In this document: in pieces, positions 18,472 to 27,020 of the stretch
Layout: the number at the start of each line of letters is the position of its first letter
Position numbering within the stretch: the stretch's first letter is position 1
Origin: Wohlfahrtiimonas chitiniclastica DSM 18708
GTDB taxonomy: Bacteria; Pseudomonadota; Gammaproteobacteria; Cardiobacteriales; Wohlfahrtiimonadaceae
Direction: 5' to 3'
Assembly (NCBI RefSeq): GCF_000375345.1
Contig: NZ_AQXD01000002.1
Location: 293,506-357,505 of the forward strand
Length of the DNA: 64,000 nucleotides
Translations under genes and position numbers: made by a program
The notes under the pieces: generated by a model
What the model was told of the DNA's origin: nothing
The model's input: only the letters and a program-made list of their open reading frames with translations
Databases searched by the model: none

Positions 18472-19231
18472 ATTAGAATCCATCGATGTGGTTGTGGCAA
18501 AAGGCACAAAGCTTGAGCGAGAAGTGCTCTCTAACCTAAATCTTGAAGTAAAAAAAGGCGAGTTTTCCGTCATCATTGGCGGCAATGGCGCAGGTAAATC
18601 CACTTTGTTTAATGTGATCTCAGGTTTTATGAAGCCTGCGAAAGGTCGCATTTTGATTGATGATGTGGACGTGACGAATGCATCCCAACAAAAGCGCGCA
18701 AAAGACGTGTCGATTGTGATGCAAGATCCGCGTGTGGGCACCATGGAACGCATGACGATTTTAGAAAACATGGCATTTGCTGCTAAACGTGGCAAATTCA
18801 GAGGCTTGCAATTTTTCAATGGCAAGGCTCAGCGTGAGTTTTTCCAAGATCGTTTATCGTTATTGAACATGGGGCTTGAGGATCGCTTATCCGATTCTGT
18901 GATGAATTTATCAGGCGGGCAGCGCCAAGCGTTGAGCTTGATCATGGCGATTTTGGCAGATTCTAAGATTTTACTCTTAGATGAAATCACTGCTGCCCTT
19001 GACCCAAAAATTGCGGAAACGGTGATGTATTTGGCCAACAAAATTGTGGAAGATTCAGATTTAACCTGTTTAATGATCACCCATAACATGCATCACGCCA
19101 TTGAATATGGTGATCGCACGATGCTCCTTAAAAATGGTCAGTTCTTAAAAACATTCACCCGTGAAGAGAAGCAAAACATTTCAGCGCCGGCTTTAGCGGC
19201 AATGTTTGAAGCCGACTTTGCGGATGTATAA
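18464..19231 (+). CDS. TrpZ-like ABC transporter ATP-binding protein
   Basis: A 255-aa ABC ATPase energising the putative tryptophan transporter. Walker A is GGNGAGKST (~37-45), the Q loop is VMQDPR, the signature is LSGGQRQ, Walker B is ILLLDEIT and the switch histidine is MITHNM. It overlaps the permease gene by 8 bases and is the last gene before the terminator at 19251. The substrate rests on operon context only. Confidence 0.93.
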   Translation: MLKLESIDVVVAKGTKLEREVLSNLNLEVKKGEFSVIIGGNGAGKSTLFNVISGFMKPAKGRILIDDVDVTNASQQKRAKDVSIVMQDPRVGTMERMTILENMAFAAKRGKFRGLQFFNGKAQREFFQDRLSLLNMGLEDRLSDSVMNLSGGQRQALSLIMAILADSKILLLDEITAALDPKIAETVMYLANKIVEDSDLTCLMITHNMHHAIEYGDRTMLLKNGQFLKTFTREEKQNISAPALAAMFEADFADV

Positions 19232-19250
19232 TCCTGTTGTTCATAAAGTT

Positions 19251-19274
19251 GCCCTGCATTGCAGGGCTTTTTTT
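19251..19274 (+). terminator. Intrinsic terminator of the trpR-XYZ-like operon
   Basis: GCCCTGC and GCAGGGC enclose ATT and are followed by seven T. It overlaps the stop codon of the convergent ACR3-like gene by two bases. Confidence 0.92.
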
Positions 19275-19887
19275 ATCCATGAATCTTTGGCGTGATGCGC
19301 ACATAGATGAGTTCGCCCACAAGCTCCACCAATGTTTGCGTGACAATTGCAGTGATGGCCATCAGCACCCATTCGCTGGGCAATAACATTAAGACAAAAA
19401 ACGATTCCACAAAGGGCTGAATGGAGAGCGCAGCCACAAAGCCTTGCCCCAAAAATAGATAAATATAAATGGGTAAAAGCAGCATTTGTAGGATCAATAA
19501 AATTGGCGTCGCGGCCAGCATCAATTTGCCATCGCCTTTGCCAAGGGTTGTGAACACAACGACATAATCAATACAAGGCGTGAGTAACACCAATAAAATG
19601 CCAAATTGCAGGGCAGGATGATCAGGAAAATAGGGAAAAGCTACACTCAAGACAAGCGGAATGATCACAAAGTTACTGAGCAAAATCGCACATAAAAAAC
19701 GCGGTGCTTTTAAAATATCGAGAAATTTTAAAAAAGGAATCTGTACAAACATCCCATACATGAGGATGCCAAGCGCGATGGGTAAATAATCCATCGAATG
19801 GAAGGGCATAGATAATCCCACCACAATGGCAATGCCAAGGGTGATGAGATAAATACTCACTTGAGATCGTTCGAGTCGAGCCTGCAC
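19273..19887 (-). CDS. ACR3/bile-acid-symporter-like arsenic resistance transporter, internally shortened
   Basis: A 204-aa membrane protein of the SBF/ACR3-like arsenic resistance group, recognised by LLTPCIDYVVVFTTLGKGD and the C-terminal VTQTLVELVGELIYVRITPKI. Full-length relatives, as I recall them, are about 300-330 aa. Here the segment after QPFVESFFVLMLLP runs straight into SEWVLMAITAIVTQTL, so roughly 95-100 residues of the second half appear to be missing in frame, with the join near 19370-19382 at an LLP-like repeat. The remaining helix number is odd for an inverted-repeat carrier, so it may be non-functional. The start is GTG at 19887, preceded by AGGAG 7 bases upstream; the frame extends further without a ribosome site. 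Confidence 0.72.
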   Translation of the reverse strand: MQARLERSQVSIYLITLGIAIVVGLSMPFHSMDYLPIALGILMYGMFVQIPFLKFLDILKAPRFLCAILLSNFVIIPLVLSVAFPYFPDHPALQFGILLVLLTPCIDYVVVFTTLGKGDGKLMLAATPILLILQMLLLPIYIYLFLGQGFVAALSIQPFVESFFVLMLLPSEWVLMAITAIVTQTLVELVGELIYVRITPKIHG

Positions 19888-19970
19888 AGCGATGCTCCTA
19901 AATGATTCAAGGATAGCACTTTTTGTGGGCGGCGTTATAATCAAGCTCCTTTTATCAAGTAGGAATGATC

Positions 19971-20762
19971 ATGATTACAGTGACCACATTGAAACAGTTG
20001 AAGGCAAAGCAAGAAAAAATCACCATGCTGACGTGTTATGACGCATCGTTTGCCCGCGTGATGGAAACCGCAGGCGTTGAGATTTTATTGATTGGTGATT
20101 CATTGGGCATGACGGTTCAAGGGTACACGAGCACATTGCCTGTCACCTTAGAGCAGATGATCTATCACACACAAAATGTGGCAAGGGGCAATCAAGCGGC
20201 GTTATTGCTCGCCGATTTACCTTTTGGCACCTATGAAGCCGATACCATCAGCGCGTATCAAAATGCAGCCGCCTTAATGAAGGCAGGCGCACACATGGTG
20301 AAATTAGAAGGTGGCATGCATCAAGTGGAGAAAACAGCATATTTAACGGCGCGTTCCATTCCTGTGTGTGCGCATTTAGGTTTAACGCCGCAATCCGTCA
20401 ATACCCTTGGCGGTTATCGTGTGCAAGGGCGGGATGAAAGCGCAGCAGAAGCATTATTGACCGCAGCAAAAGCCCATGAAGCCGCCGGCGCTGCATTGTT
20501 GGTATTAGAGTGCATTCCGGCGCCTTTGGCTAAAAAAGTGACAGAAGCTTTAAGCATTCCTGTCATTGGCATTGGTGCAGGTAAAGATTGCGATGGACAA
20601 GTTTTGGTGTTACAAGATTTACTCGGCATTTATCCGAAACCACCGAAATTTTCGAAAAATTTCTTACAGGGTCAAGACTCCATTTTAGCCGCCATATCAT
20701 CATACATTGCGGCGGTTAAAGCGGGGACTTTTCCTGAATCCATTCATACATTTGAAGCATAA
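19971..20762 (+). CDS. panB: 3-methyl-2-oxobutanoate hydroxymethyltransferase
   Basis: Makes ketopantoate from 2-oxoisovalerate and methylenetetrahydrofolate, the first step to pantothenate. [16 protein letters not shown], the metal-binding [20 protein letters not shown] and VIGIGAG segments are all present in order. The ATG at 19971 is preferred over the one at 19965 because AGGA then sits 6 bases upstream; 263 aa matches the family. panC follows 9 bases after the stop. Confidence 0.96.
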   Translation: MITVTTLKQLKAKQEKITMLTCYDASFARVMETAGVEILLIGDSLGMTVQGYTSTLPVTLEQMIYHTQNVARGNQAALLLADLPFGTYEADTISAYQNAAALMKAGAHMVKLEGGMHQVEKTAYLTARSIPVCAHLGLTPQSVNTLGGYRVQGRDESAAEALLTAAKAHEAAGAALLVLECIPAPLAKKVTEALSIPVIGIGAGKDCDGQVLVLQDLLGIYPKPPKFSKNFLQGQDSILAAISSYIAAVKAGTFPESIHTFEA

Positions 20763-20771
20763 GAGGATTAC

Positions 20772-21599
20772 ATGAAAATCATCCATTCCATTAAAGAGTT
20801 GCGCGCTCTTCGTCAAACATTATCATCCGTGGCATTAGTGCCCACAATGGGCAATTTGCACGATGGGCATTTGTCCCTTGTTGAGCGAGCAAAGGCAGCA
20901 GCGGATCATGTGATTGTCTCCATTTTCGTCAATCCCATTCAGTTTGGCGAAAATGAGGACTTTGGCAGTTATCCGCGCACGCTCGAAGCCGATTGTGAAA
21001 AATTGGCCAAAGCAGGCGTGACGGCGGTGTTTGCCCCAAGCGCGAAAGAGATGTATCCATCTGGCGTGCAATCTGTGCGTGTGGTGCCTTCAGACATTCA
21101 AAATGAGCTGTGCGGCGCAACCCGTGAAGGGCACTTTAATGGCGTGACCACCGTTGTGACAAAACTGTTTAACATCGTTACGCCAGATTGTGCATGCTTT
21201 GGGGAGAAGGATTTTCAGCAGCTGCACATCATCAAAGAGATGGTCAATGAGCTCAATGTCCCGATAGAGATCATCTCTGTACCCATTAAACGTGATGAAA
21301 AGGGTTTAGCACTGTCGAGCCGCAATGGTTATTTATCTGTTGAGGAGAAAGCCCAAGCCATCGAATTGTCTGAGTGTTTGCATACGGTGCGTGCGGCGAT
21401 TTTAGAGAGCAATGAGGATTTACGTGCGATTGAGCAAAAGGCTATGGATCATTTAAATGCCAAAGGTTGGCAGGTGGATTATTTATCCATTCGTGATGCG
21501 GATACATTGGCCGTGGCAAGTGCGCGCACTGGCAATTTAATTGTCTTGGCGGCTGCAAAAATGGGCGCAACGCGTTTATTAGATAATTTAAGAATTTAA
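20772..21599 (+). CDS. panC: Pantothenate synthetase (pantoate--beta-alanine ligase)
   Basis: Joins pantoate and beta-alanine with ATP to give pantothenate. The nucleotide-binding PTMGNLHDGHLSL contains the HxGH motif; VSIFVNPIQFGENEDF, FGEKDFQQL and the KMSKS-like LSSRNGYLS are present. 275 aa is typical. A ribosome site (AAGAGG) precedes the ATG. Two-gene panBC operon; panD for beta-alanine is not in the window. Confidence 0.96.
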   Translation: MKIIHSIKELRALRQTLSSVALVPTMGNLHDGHLSLVERAKAAADHVIVSIFVNPIQFGENEDFGSYPRTLEADCEKLAKAGVTAVFAPSAKEMYPSGVQSVRVVPSDIQNELCGATREGHFNGVTTVVTKLFNIVTPDCACFGEKDFQQLHIIKEMVNELNVPIEIISVPIKRDEKGLALSSRNGYLSVEEKAQAIELSECLHTVRAAILESNEDLRAIEQKAMDHLNAKGWQVDYLSIRDADTLAVASARTGNLIVLAAAKMGATRLLDNLRI

Positions 21600-21618
21600 C
21601 AGTATGTGATGGACACAG

Positions 21619-21649
21619 AAGCATATCTCAAGCGAGATATGCTTTTTTT
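21619..21649 (+). terminator. Intrinsic terminator of panBC
   Basis: AAGCATATCTC and GAGATATGCTT form an 11-bp stem with loop AAGC, followed by a T run. The minus side lacks a T run, so this mainly serves panBC. Confidence 0.9.
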
Positions 21650-21651
21650 GA

Positions 21652-22083
21652 TTATGCTTTTTTGACGCCTAAAATAACGTGCGGTGCTTTAAAGAGGGCT
21701 TTAACTTTTTGACCTTCTTTAAGATCTAAGTTTTCAACGCTTTCATTGGTCACGATGGCCACAAGCTCAATGCCTTCAGCCGTTTTAACAAAGATTTCGC
21801 TGTTAACAGCGCCTGTTTTAACCGCAGAGACTGTCGTACTGAATTGATTGCGTGTTGAGAATTCATATTCATCCGTGTCTTCTGCGAGGATGATCCATGG
21901 CGCTTTGATGAGTGCAATCACTTCTTGACCGACAGATAATTCTAAACGACGAGTGCTGCCTTGTGTAATGCCCGCGACGATTTCTAAGCCATGGCCGATG
22001 TCAATGATCACTTCATCATTGGTCGCCCCTGTTTGGATGGCTTCGATGGTGCCTGTAAATTGGTTGCGTGCTGTTGTTTTCAT
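21652..22083 (-). CDS. Mop/TOBE-domain molybdate-binding protein
   Basis: A 143-aa protein made of two tandem Mop (TOBE-like) repeats: about residues 5-68 beginning ARNQFTGTIEAIQTGATNDEV, and 75-140 beginning TRNQFSTTVSAVKTGAVNSEI. Such molbindins bind molybdate or tungstate in the cytoplasm for storage or homeostasis. No DNA-binding domain is attached, unlike ModE. No mod transport or moa genes are next to it. AGGAA precedes the ATG. Confidence 0.85.
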   Translation of the reverse strand: MKTTARNQFTGTIEAIQTGATNDEVIIDIGHGLEIVAGITQGSTRRLELSVGQEVIALIKAPWIILAEDTDEYEFSTRNQFSTTVSAVKTGAVNSEIFVKTAEGIELVAIVTNESVENLDLKEGQKVKALFKAPHVILGVKKA

Positions 22084-22200
22084 GTTTCCTTCCTTACTTT
22101 ACTTATGTTGTACTTTTAATGGTTCTTTGATCGAACGCATTTGAAATCATACACCATCTCGCAGGCCGGAAGATAGCCCTAAAAATGCGGGCGCGCGAAA

Positions 22201-22908
22201 TTAAAATTTCACATAACGTGTTGGATTGATTGGGGAACCGTTCACACGAATTTCAAAATGAAGGATGTTTCGACCTTCTGAGCTTTTACCCATGGTGCCA
22301 ATTTGCTGACCACTTTTCACGCGTTCACCTTCACGCACAGAGATGGAGGATAAATAGCCATAGGCGGTGTAAACATTGTTAGAATGCTTAACGATGACCA
22401 ATTGCCCAAATCCACCGCTGCCAACACCTGCATACACCACTTGGCCATTGTTGGCACTGGTGACGGGTTGATTGAGATTGCCAGCAATCTGAATGCCTTT
22501 GTGACCTGGTAAATTCGGGTTAAAGTTACGCACCACTTTGCCTTGTGTCGGCTTATGCCAGCCGCCCATTTTGGGGATCGGTTGATTGTTATATGTGCTT
22601 GGCGCTTTAATCGTATGATCAGAAGTCGCTGTTGTTTTATTCGGTTTATAAGTTGATGTTTGAGTCGATGCCACCGCGCGACCGTCACGCACTTTAGCAC
22701 CGCCTCTGATCTTCAATTGTTGACCCACCCGAATGTGATCAGGATTAGAAATGTTATTCATGCGACTTAACTCAGCGACCGAAAGATTGTAACGATTGGC
22801 AATGCTGTTTAAAGAGTCGCCAGAGCGAACGGTATACACACCATGGCTAGAACAGGCAGCAATCACTAACATGAACGGAACGATGAGGGTTGTACGCATA
22901 GATTTCAT
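22201..22908 (-). CDS. NlpD-like LysM/LytM lipoprotein (degenerate M23 peptidase)
   Basis: Probable outer-membrane lipoprotein that activates septal amidases. An N-terminal signal ends in the lipobox VIAAC; a LysM domain follows (YTVRSGDSLNSIANRYNLS to LKIRGG), then a low-complexity Ser/Thr/Lys linker and a C-terminal LytM domain. The metal ligands of true M23 peptidases are missing: the HxxxD motif reads HKGIQ and the HxH motif reads ILHFE, as in E. coli NlpD/EnvC-type activators. The start at 22908 is the first ATG giving a proper signal peptide; a longer frame from an upstream start adds a non-signal stretch. It lies downstream of maeB on the same strand, not beside rpoS or surE as in many relatives. 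Confidence 0.85.
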   Translation of the reverse strand: MKSMRTTLIVPFMLVIAACSSHGVYTVRSGDSLNSIANRYNLSVAELSRMNNISNPDHIRVGQQLKIRGGAKVRDGRAVASTQTSTYKPNKTTATSDHTIKAPSTYNNQPIPKMGGWHKPTQGKVVRNFNPNLPGHKGIQIAGNLNQPVTSANNGQVVYAGVGSGGFGQLVIVKHSNNVYTAYGYLSSISVREGERVKSGQQIGTMGKSSEGRNILHFEIRVNGSPINPTRYVKF

Positions 22909-22942
22909 TGTCTTTTTATGAGTCTTCCAAAAATTTAAACAA

Positions 22943-22994
22943 GTTCGCAAAATAACCACTTTAACTGAGATTGTAAAGGATTAATTTTGCGAAC
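22943..22994. repeat. Long-loop inverted repeat between maeB and the nlpD-like gene
   Basis: GTTCGCAAAAT (22943-22953) and ATTTTGCGAAC (22984-22994) are perfect 11-bp complementary arms 30 bases apart. On the minus strand the loop contains CTTTA and TAAAG, which can form an inner stem. No long T run follows, so a simple terminator is not obvious. Confidence 0.55.
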
Positions 22995-23014
22995 ATCCTG
23001 ATGATTCTGAGCCA

Positions 23015-25336
23015 TTACTCCGTGGCACAAATCGCGGTGATGTTCACCACACGGCGCACTGTGGCAATGTTCGTGAGGATCTGTACAGGTTTGGCAAAGC
23101 CCGTTAAAATCGGGGCAACCACCACGCTTTGCGTAATGGATTTGGCAAAGTTGTACGTCACGTTTGCAGAATCAATATTGTTGAACACAAATAAATTAGC
23201 ATTGTTCGCTAAATGATTGGTGGGTAAATATTCATCACGATGATGTTTAAAGAGCGCCAATTCAGGTTGCATCTCGCCATCGACTGCTAATGTTGGCGCT
23301 TTCTCTTGTAAAATGGCCAAGGTTTCACGCATTTTACGGGAGAATTCTGTGTCCGCAGAACCAAAGTTTGAGTGAGAAATCAGCCCAACGCTTGGCGTTA
23401 ACCCAAAACGTTCCACAATTTTCGTCGCTGCCAATGTAATGTCAGCGAGTTGCGCGGCTGATGGATTAACCGTCACATGTGTATCCGTGAAAAAGAGCGG
23501 GCCTTCTGATGAAAGCAATAAACTCACGGCTGAAGGCGCTTGATGGGCATCTTTTAAGCCCACGGTATCGGTAATGTGCTCTAAATGGTTTTGATATTGA
23601 CCCAATGTACCCGCCACAATCCCATCAATGAAACCTTGATCAAGCAACATGCCACTTAACACATTTGGGCGCATTTGTAAGCGGTGATACGCCCAATCAG
23701 ACGTTAAACCTTTGCGGCACATTTTGGCATAATACGCTTGATGACACTCAGTTAAATGTGGTGGATCACGGTAATCGATGATCTGTACGTAATCGCGATT
23801 GGTGCGGCTGATGGTGTCTTCACGTCCCAATACTTTTGTGGGTAAAGTGATGGATAAATCTGCCAATTTTGCTTGAATCACTTCCGCTCGGCCCACCAAC
23901 ACAGGGTTGGCCAATTGTTCATTGAAGATGATTTCAGCAGCACGCAATACGCGCTCATCTTCACCTTCCACATAGGCGATGGTGCGGTAATTGTGTTTAG
24001 CTTCATCAAATAAAGGCTTCATGATCATGGATGAACGATACACGAGCGAGGTTAAATGTTGGCGGTATTCGTTTAAATCCTCAATCGGGCGCTTAGCCAC
24101 GCCAGATTCCATGGCAGCTTTGGCAACAGCGACTGGCAATTCAATGATGAGGCGCGAATCAAAAGGTTTTGGGATGATGCTGTCTTTGCCAAATTTTGCC
24201 GTCATGCCTTTACGGGAATGCGGCATGTTGATGCTTGCGCTTTGTTGTGCAAGGCGGGCAATGGCATTGACGCACGCAATTTTCATGGCTTCGTTGATTT
24301 CTGTGGCGCCACAATCTAATGCACCGCGGAACAAGAATGGGAAGCACAATACGTTGTTGATTTGGTTAGGGTAATCTGATCGACCTGTGGCCATAATGGC
24401 ATCTGGGCGAACTTCTAACACCAATTCAGGGCGAATTTCTGGTTCAGGATTGGCGAGGGCAAAAATGATTGGGTTCGGCGCCATTGTTTGAACCATTTCA
24501 GGCTTTAACACGCGCGGCGCAGATAAACCTAGGAAAATGTCTGCATCACAAATGGCATCGGCTAAGGTGTTGTGCGGCGTTTCTTGTTGATAGACTTTGT
24601 TGTATTGATTTAAAGTCTCTTCAGGGCGGCGCGTATTGATGATGCCATCGATGTCAGACACCAAAATATTCTCTTTTTTAAGGCCAAGGGAGACCAATAA
24701 GTTTAAACAGGCAAGGGCAGCAGCACCTGCGCCACTACACACTAAGCGCACAGATTCAATCGGTTTATTCACCAATTTTAAGGCATTCATGATGCCGGCA
24801 GCCACGATGATGGCGGTGCCGTGTTGATCATCATGGAACACAGGAATGTTCATGCGCGCTTTTAACGCCGCTTCAATCTCAAAGCATTCAGGCGCTTTGA
24901 TGTCTTCTAAGTTAATGCCACCAAAAGTGGGTTCTAAACTGGCCACCGCTTCAATGAATTTTTGTGGATCTTGTTCATCCACTTCAATGTCAAATACATC
25001 AATGCCTGCAAATTTTTTAAAGAGGACGCCTTTGCCTTCCATCACAGGTTTACCAGCAAGGGCACCAATATTGCCCAAGCCTAAAACAGCGGTCCCATTA
25101 GAAATCACCGCCACTAAATTACCTTTTGCAGTGTAATCAAGGGCGGCTAAGGGATTTTCTTTAATCTCCTCACAAGGATAGGCAACACCCGGTGAGTAAG
25201 CGAGGGAAAGGTCGCGTTGATCACTCACGGGTTTTGAGGGAACAACCGCCACTTTACCGGGTTTAGGAAAGCGGTGATAATTGAGTGCCGCTTTTCTAAA
25301 CTCTATCTCTTTTTGTGCTTTATCGTTGGTTGTCAT
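23015..25336 (-). CDS. maeB: NADP-dependent malic enzyme with phosphotransacetylase-like domain
   Basis: Oxidatively decarboxylates malate to pyruvate with NADPH production. The 773-aa size is the MaeB type: malic enzyme domains in about the first 430 residues ([57 protein letters not shown]) and a phosphate acetyltransferase-like C-terminal domain, thought to be regulatory. The ATG at 25336 has GGAGGAATC directly upstream. Probably transcribed alone or with the downstream nlpD-like gene. Confidence 0.95.
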   Translation of the reverse strand: MTTNDKAQKEIEFRKAALNYHRFPKPGKVAVVPSKPVSDQRDLSLAYSPGVAYPCEEIKENPLAALDYTAKGNLVAVISNGTAVLGLGNIGALAGKPVMEGKGVLFKKFAGIDVFDIEVDEQDPQKFIEAVASLEPTFGGINLEDIKAPECFEIEAALKARMNIPVFHDDQHGTAIIVAAGIMNALKLVNKPIESVRLVCSGAGAAALACLNLLVSLGLKKENILVSDIDGIINTRRPEETLNQYNKVYQQETPHNTLADAICDADIFLGLSAPRVLKPEMVQTMAPNPIIFALANPEPEIRPELVLEVRPDAIMATGRSDYPNQINNVLCFPFLFRGALDCGATEINEAMKIACVNAIARLAQQSASINMPHSRKGMTAKFGKDSIIPKPFDSRLIIELPVAVAKAAMESGVAKRPIEDLNEYRQHLTSLVYRSSMIMKPLFDEAKHNYRTIAYVEGEDERVLRAAEIIFNEQLANPVLVGRAEVIQAKLADLSITLPTKVLGREDTISRTNRDYVQIIDYRDPPHLTECHQAYYAKMCRKGLTSDWAYHRLQMRPNVLSGMLLDQGFIDGIVAGTLGQYQNHLEHITDTVGLKDAHQAPSAVSLLLSSEGPLFFTDTHVTVNPSAAQLADITLAATKIVERFGLTPSVGLISHSNFGSADTEFSRKMRETLAILQEKAPTLAVDGEMQPELALFKHHRDEYLPTNHLANNANLFVFNNIDSANVTYNFAKSITQSVVVAPILTGFAKPVQILTNIATVRRVVNITAICATE

Positions 25337-25467
25337 GATTCCTCCAGAATTTTGTTAAATTGTGTAAAATTTACGCATAAAAATGCTAAAATTTAATGGT
25401 TAATGTTACCAAAAAATGTAATTATTGACTATTCTATATAAAGTATTAGAAATATAATAGAGGTCGA

Positions 25468-25501
25468 GCACAACATCGTTGTCGATGATCTGTGCTATAA
25501 T
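25468..25501 (+). promoter_or_regulatory. Extended -10 promoter and hairpin upstream of rpoH
   Basis: TGCTATAAT at 25493-25501 is an extended -10 element; no matching -35 is seen. Just upstream, CATCG TTGT CGATG forms a hairpin with outer arms GCACA and TGTGC (25468-25495), reaching into the -10 region. The predicted transcript starts near 25508, close before AGGGAGG. Confidence 0.5.
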
Positions 25502-25528
25502 CGTCCCATCAATTTTAGGGAGGTTTAC

Positions 25529-26395
25529 ATGAATAAATCCTTAGTGTTAAGAGCGAATTCATTGCCAGCAGTCAGTGATGATTTTAGCGCGTACACTTCT
25601 GCCATTGCAGATATCCCAACCTTAACGGCAGAAGAAGAGCGCGAGCTTGCAACCCGTTTGATTGAACACAATGATATCCAAGCGGCGCAGTTGCTTGTGA
25701 TTGCCCATTTGAAATTTGTTGTACACATTGCCAAAGGCTTTTCTGGCTATGGTTTACCTTTAGTGGATTTAGTCCAAGAGGGCAATGTGGGCTTAATGAA
25801 AGCGGTCAAACGCTTTGACCCAAAATATAACGTCCGTTTGATCTCTTTTGCAGTCCATTGGATCAAATCGGAAATCCATGACTTTGTGATTCGTAACTGG
25901 CGCATTGTAAAAGTGGCCACCACGAAAGCACAACGCAAACTCTTTTTTAACTTGCGTTCTTCTAAAGAGCGTTTAGGTTGGCTCAATGAAAATGAGGCCG
26001 CAACCATTGCTGATGAACTCAATGTGAGTGTAGATGAAGTCAAACGCATGGAATCGCGCCTATTTTCTAATGATGTTTCCTTTGACTTATCAAACAGTGA
26101 TGATGACAATGAACATTATTCACCGTCAGAATGGTTGGCCGATGAAGAGATGGATCCATCGATGCAAGTGGAGCAAGATGATACGGATAATCGTCGTCTA
26201 GAAGCTTTGACAAAAGCCATGGCAAGCTTAGATGATCGCAGCCGTGACATCGTTCAGCGCCGTTGGATGGAAGTGGATGACAGTAAAAAACCGACGCTGC
26301 ATGAATTGGCAGCAGAATATTCAGTCTCCGCAGAGCGCATTCGTCAAATCGAAGCGCAAGCGATGACAAAATTGAAAAAGTTTTTAGTGGAATAA
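25529..26395 (+). CDS. rpoH: RNA polymerase sigma-32 factor RpoH
   Basis: Heat-shock sigma factor directing chaperone and protease genes. The 288-aa protein shows region 2 (AHLKFVVHIAKGFSGYGLPLVDLVQEGNVGLMKAVKRFDP), with the RpoH box QRKLFFNLR at about 135-143 that separates RpoH from RpoD and RpoS. Region 4 ends in the helix-turn-helix HELAAEYSVSAERIRQIE. A very strong AGGGAGG precedes the ATG. It is followed closely by a BON lipoprotein gene and gor, an arrangement consistent with a stress operon. ftsX/ftsE, its usual neighbours, are absent. Confidence 0.96.
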   Translation: MNKSLVLRANSLPAVSDDFSAYTSAIADIPTLTAEEERELATRLIEHNDIQAAQLLVIAHLKFVVHIAKGFSGYGLPLVDLVQEGNVGLMKAVKRFDPKYNVRLISFAVHWIKSEIHDFVIRNWRIVKVATTKAQRKLFFNLRSSKERLGWLNENEAATIADELNVSVDEVKRMESRLFSNDVSFDLSNSDDDNEHYSPSEWLADEEMDPSMQVEQDDTDNRRLEALTKAMASLDDRSRDIVQRRWMEVDDSKKPTLHELAAEYSVSAERIRQIEAQAMTKLKKFLVE

Positions 26396-26408
26396 TCGGA
26401 TTGAGCGT

Positions 26409-27011
26409 ATGAGCTATCGAAAAATTTTAGCATTGGTTTTTGGGGCATTGATTTTGCCCCTTTCAGGATGTGCCCCCGCTTTGGTGTTTGGCACCGTTGG
26501 CACAACGGGCGTGATTATGGCAGATCGCCGCGCAAACTCCGTGATCATTGAAGATCAGGAAATTGAATTTAAGATCGATGGCATCATTCGTGATTTGCCA
26601 TACAGCTCTAAAAACCACATCAATAAGGTGAGTTATAATCGCCATGTATTGTTAGCCGGGGAAGTGTACACCCGTGACATTGGCATTACGCTTGAAGAAC
26701 AAGTGAAGAAAATTCCGGGCGTTGTTGAGGTGTACAATGAGCTTGTGATTGCACCGCCATCTTCTATGGCTGAACGTGCAGAAGACACCTTCATCACTGC
26801 AAAAGTCAAAGGCGAGATTGCGCTTTTAACCATCTCACCTGATTTTTATGCAGGCAACGTCAAAGTGGTGACAGAACGAGGCTATGTTTATTTAATGGGC
26901 TTACTTAAACCGACAGAAATGCAACCTGTGATTGATGCTGCGCGCAAAGTCTCTGGCGTGATTGAAGTGGTGCCATTATTCCAAACGTATTACCCAGAAA
27001 AGAAAGGATAA
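26409..27011 (+). CDS. BON-domain outer-membrane lipoprotein (DolP/YraP-like)
   Basis: A 200-aa lipoprotein with signal peptide and lipobox LSGC at residues ~18-21. Two BON domains follow: about 45-115 (ending VYNELVIAPP) and about 120-195 (VKVVTERGYVYLMGLLKP to GVIEVVPLFQ). The GYVYLMG signature and dual-BON layout match DolP/YraP, which supports outer-membrane integrity and is sigma-E controlled in E. coli. Here it lies 13 bases after rpoH and 9 before gor, suggesting co-expression with heat-shock control. The gene symbol is withheld because orthology is not proven. Confidence 0.85.
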   Translation: MSYRKILALVFGALILPLSGCAPALVFGTVGTTGVIMADRRANSVIIEDQEIEFKIDGIIRDLPYSSKNHINKVSYNRHVLLAGEVYTRDIGITLEEQVKKIPGVVEVYNELVIAPPSSMAERAEDTFITAKVKGEIALLTISPDFYAGNVKVVTERGYVYLMGLLKPTEMQPVIDAARKVSGVIEVVPLFQTYYPEKKG

Positions 27012-27020
27012 GGATAGAGA

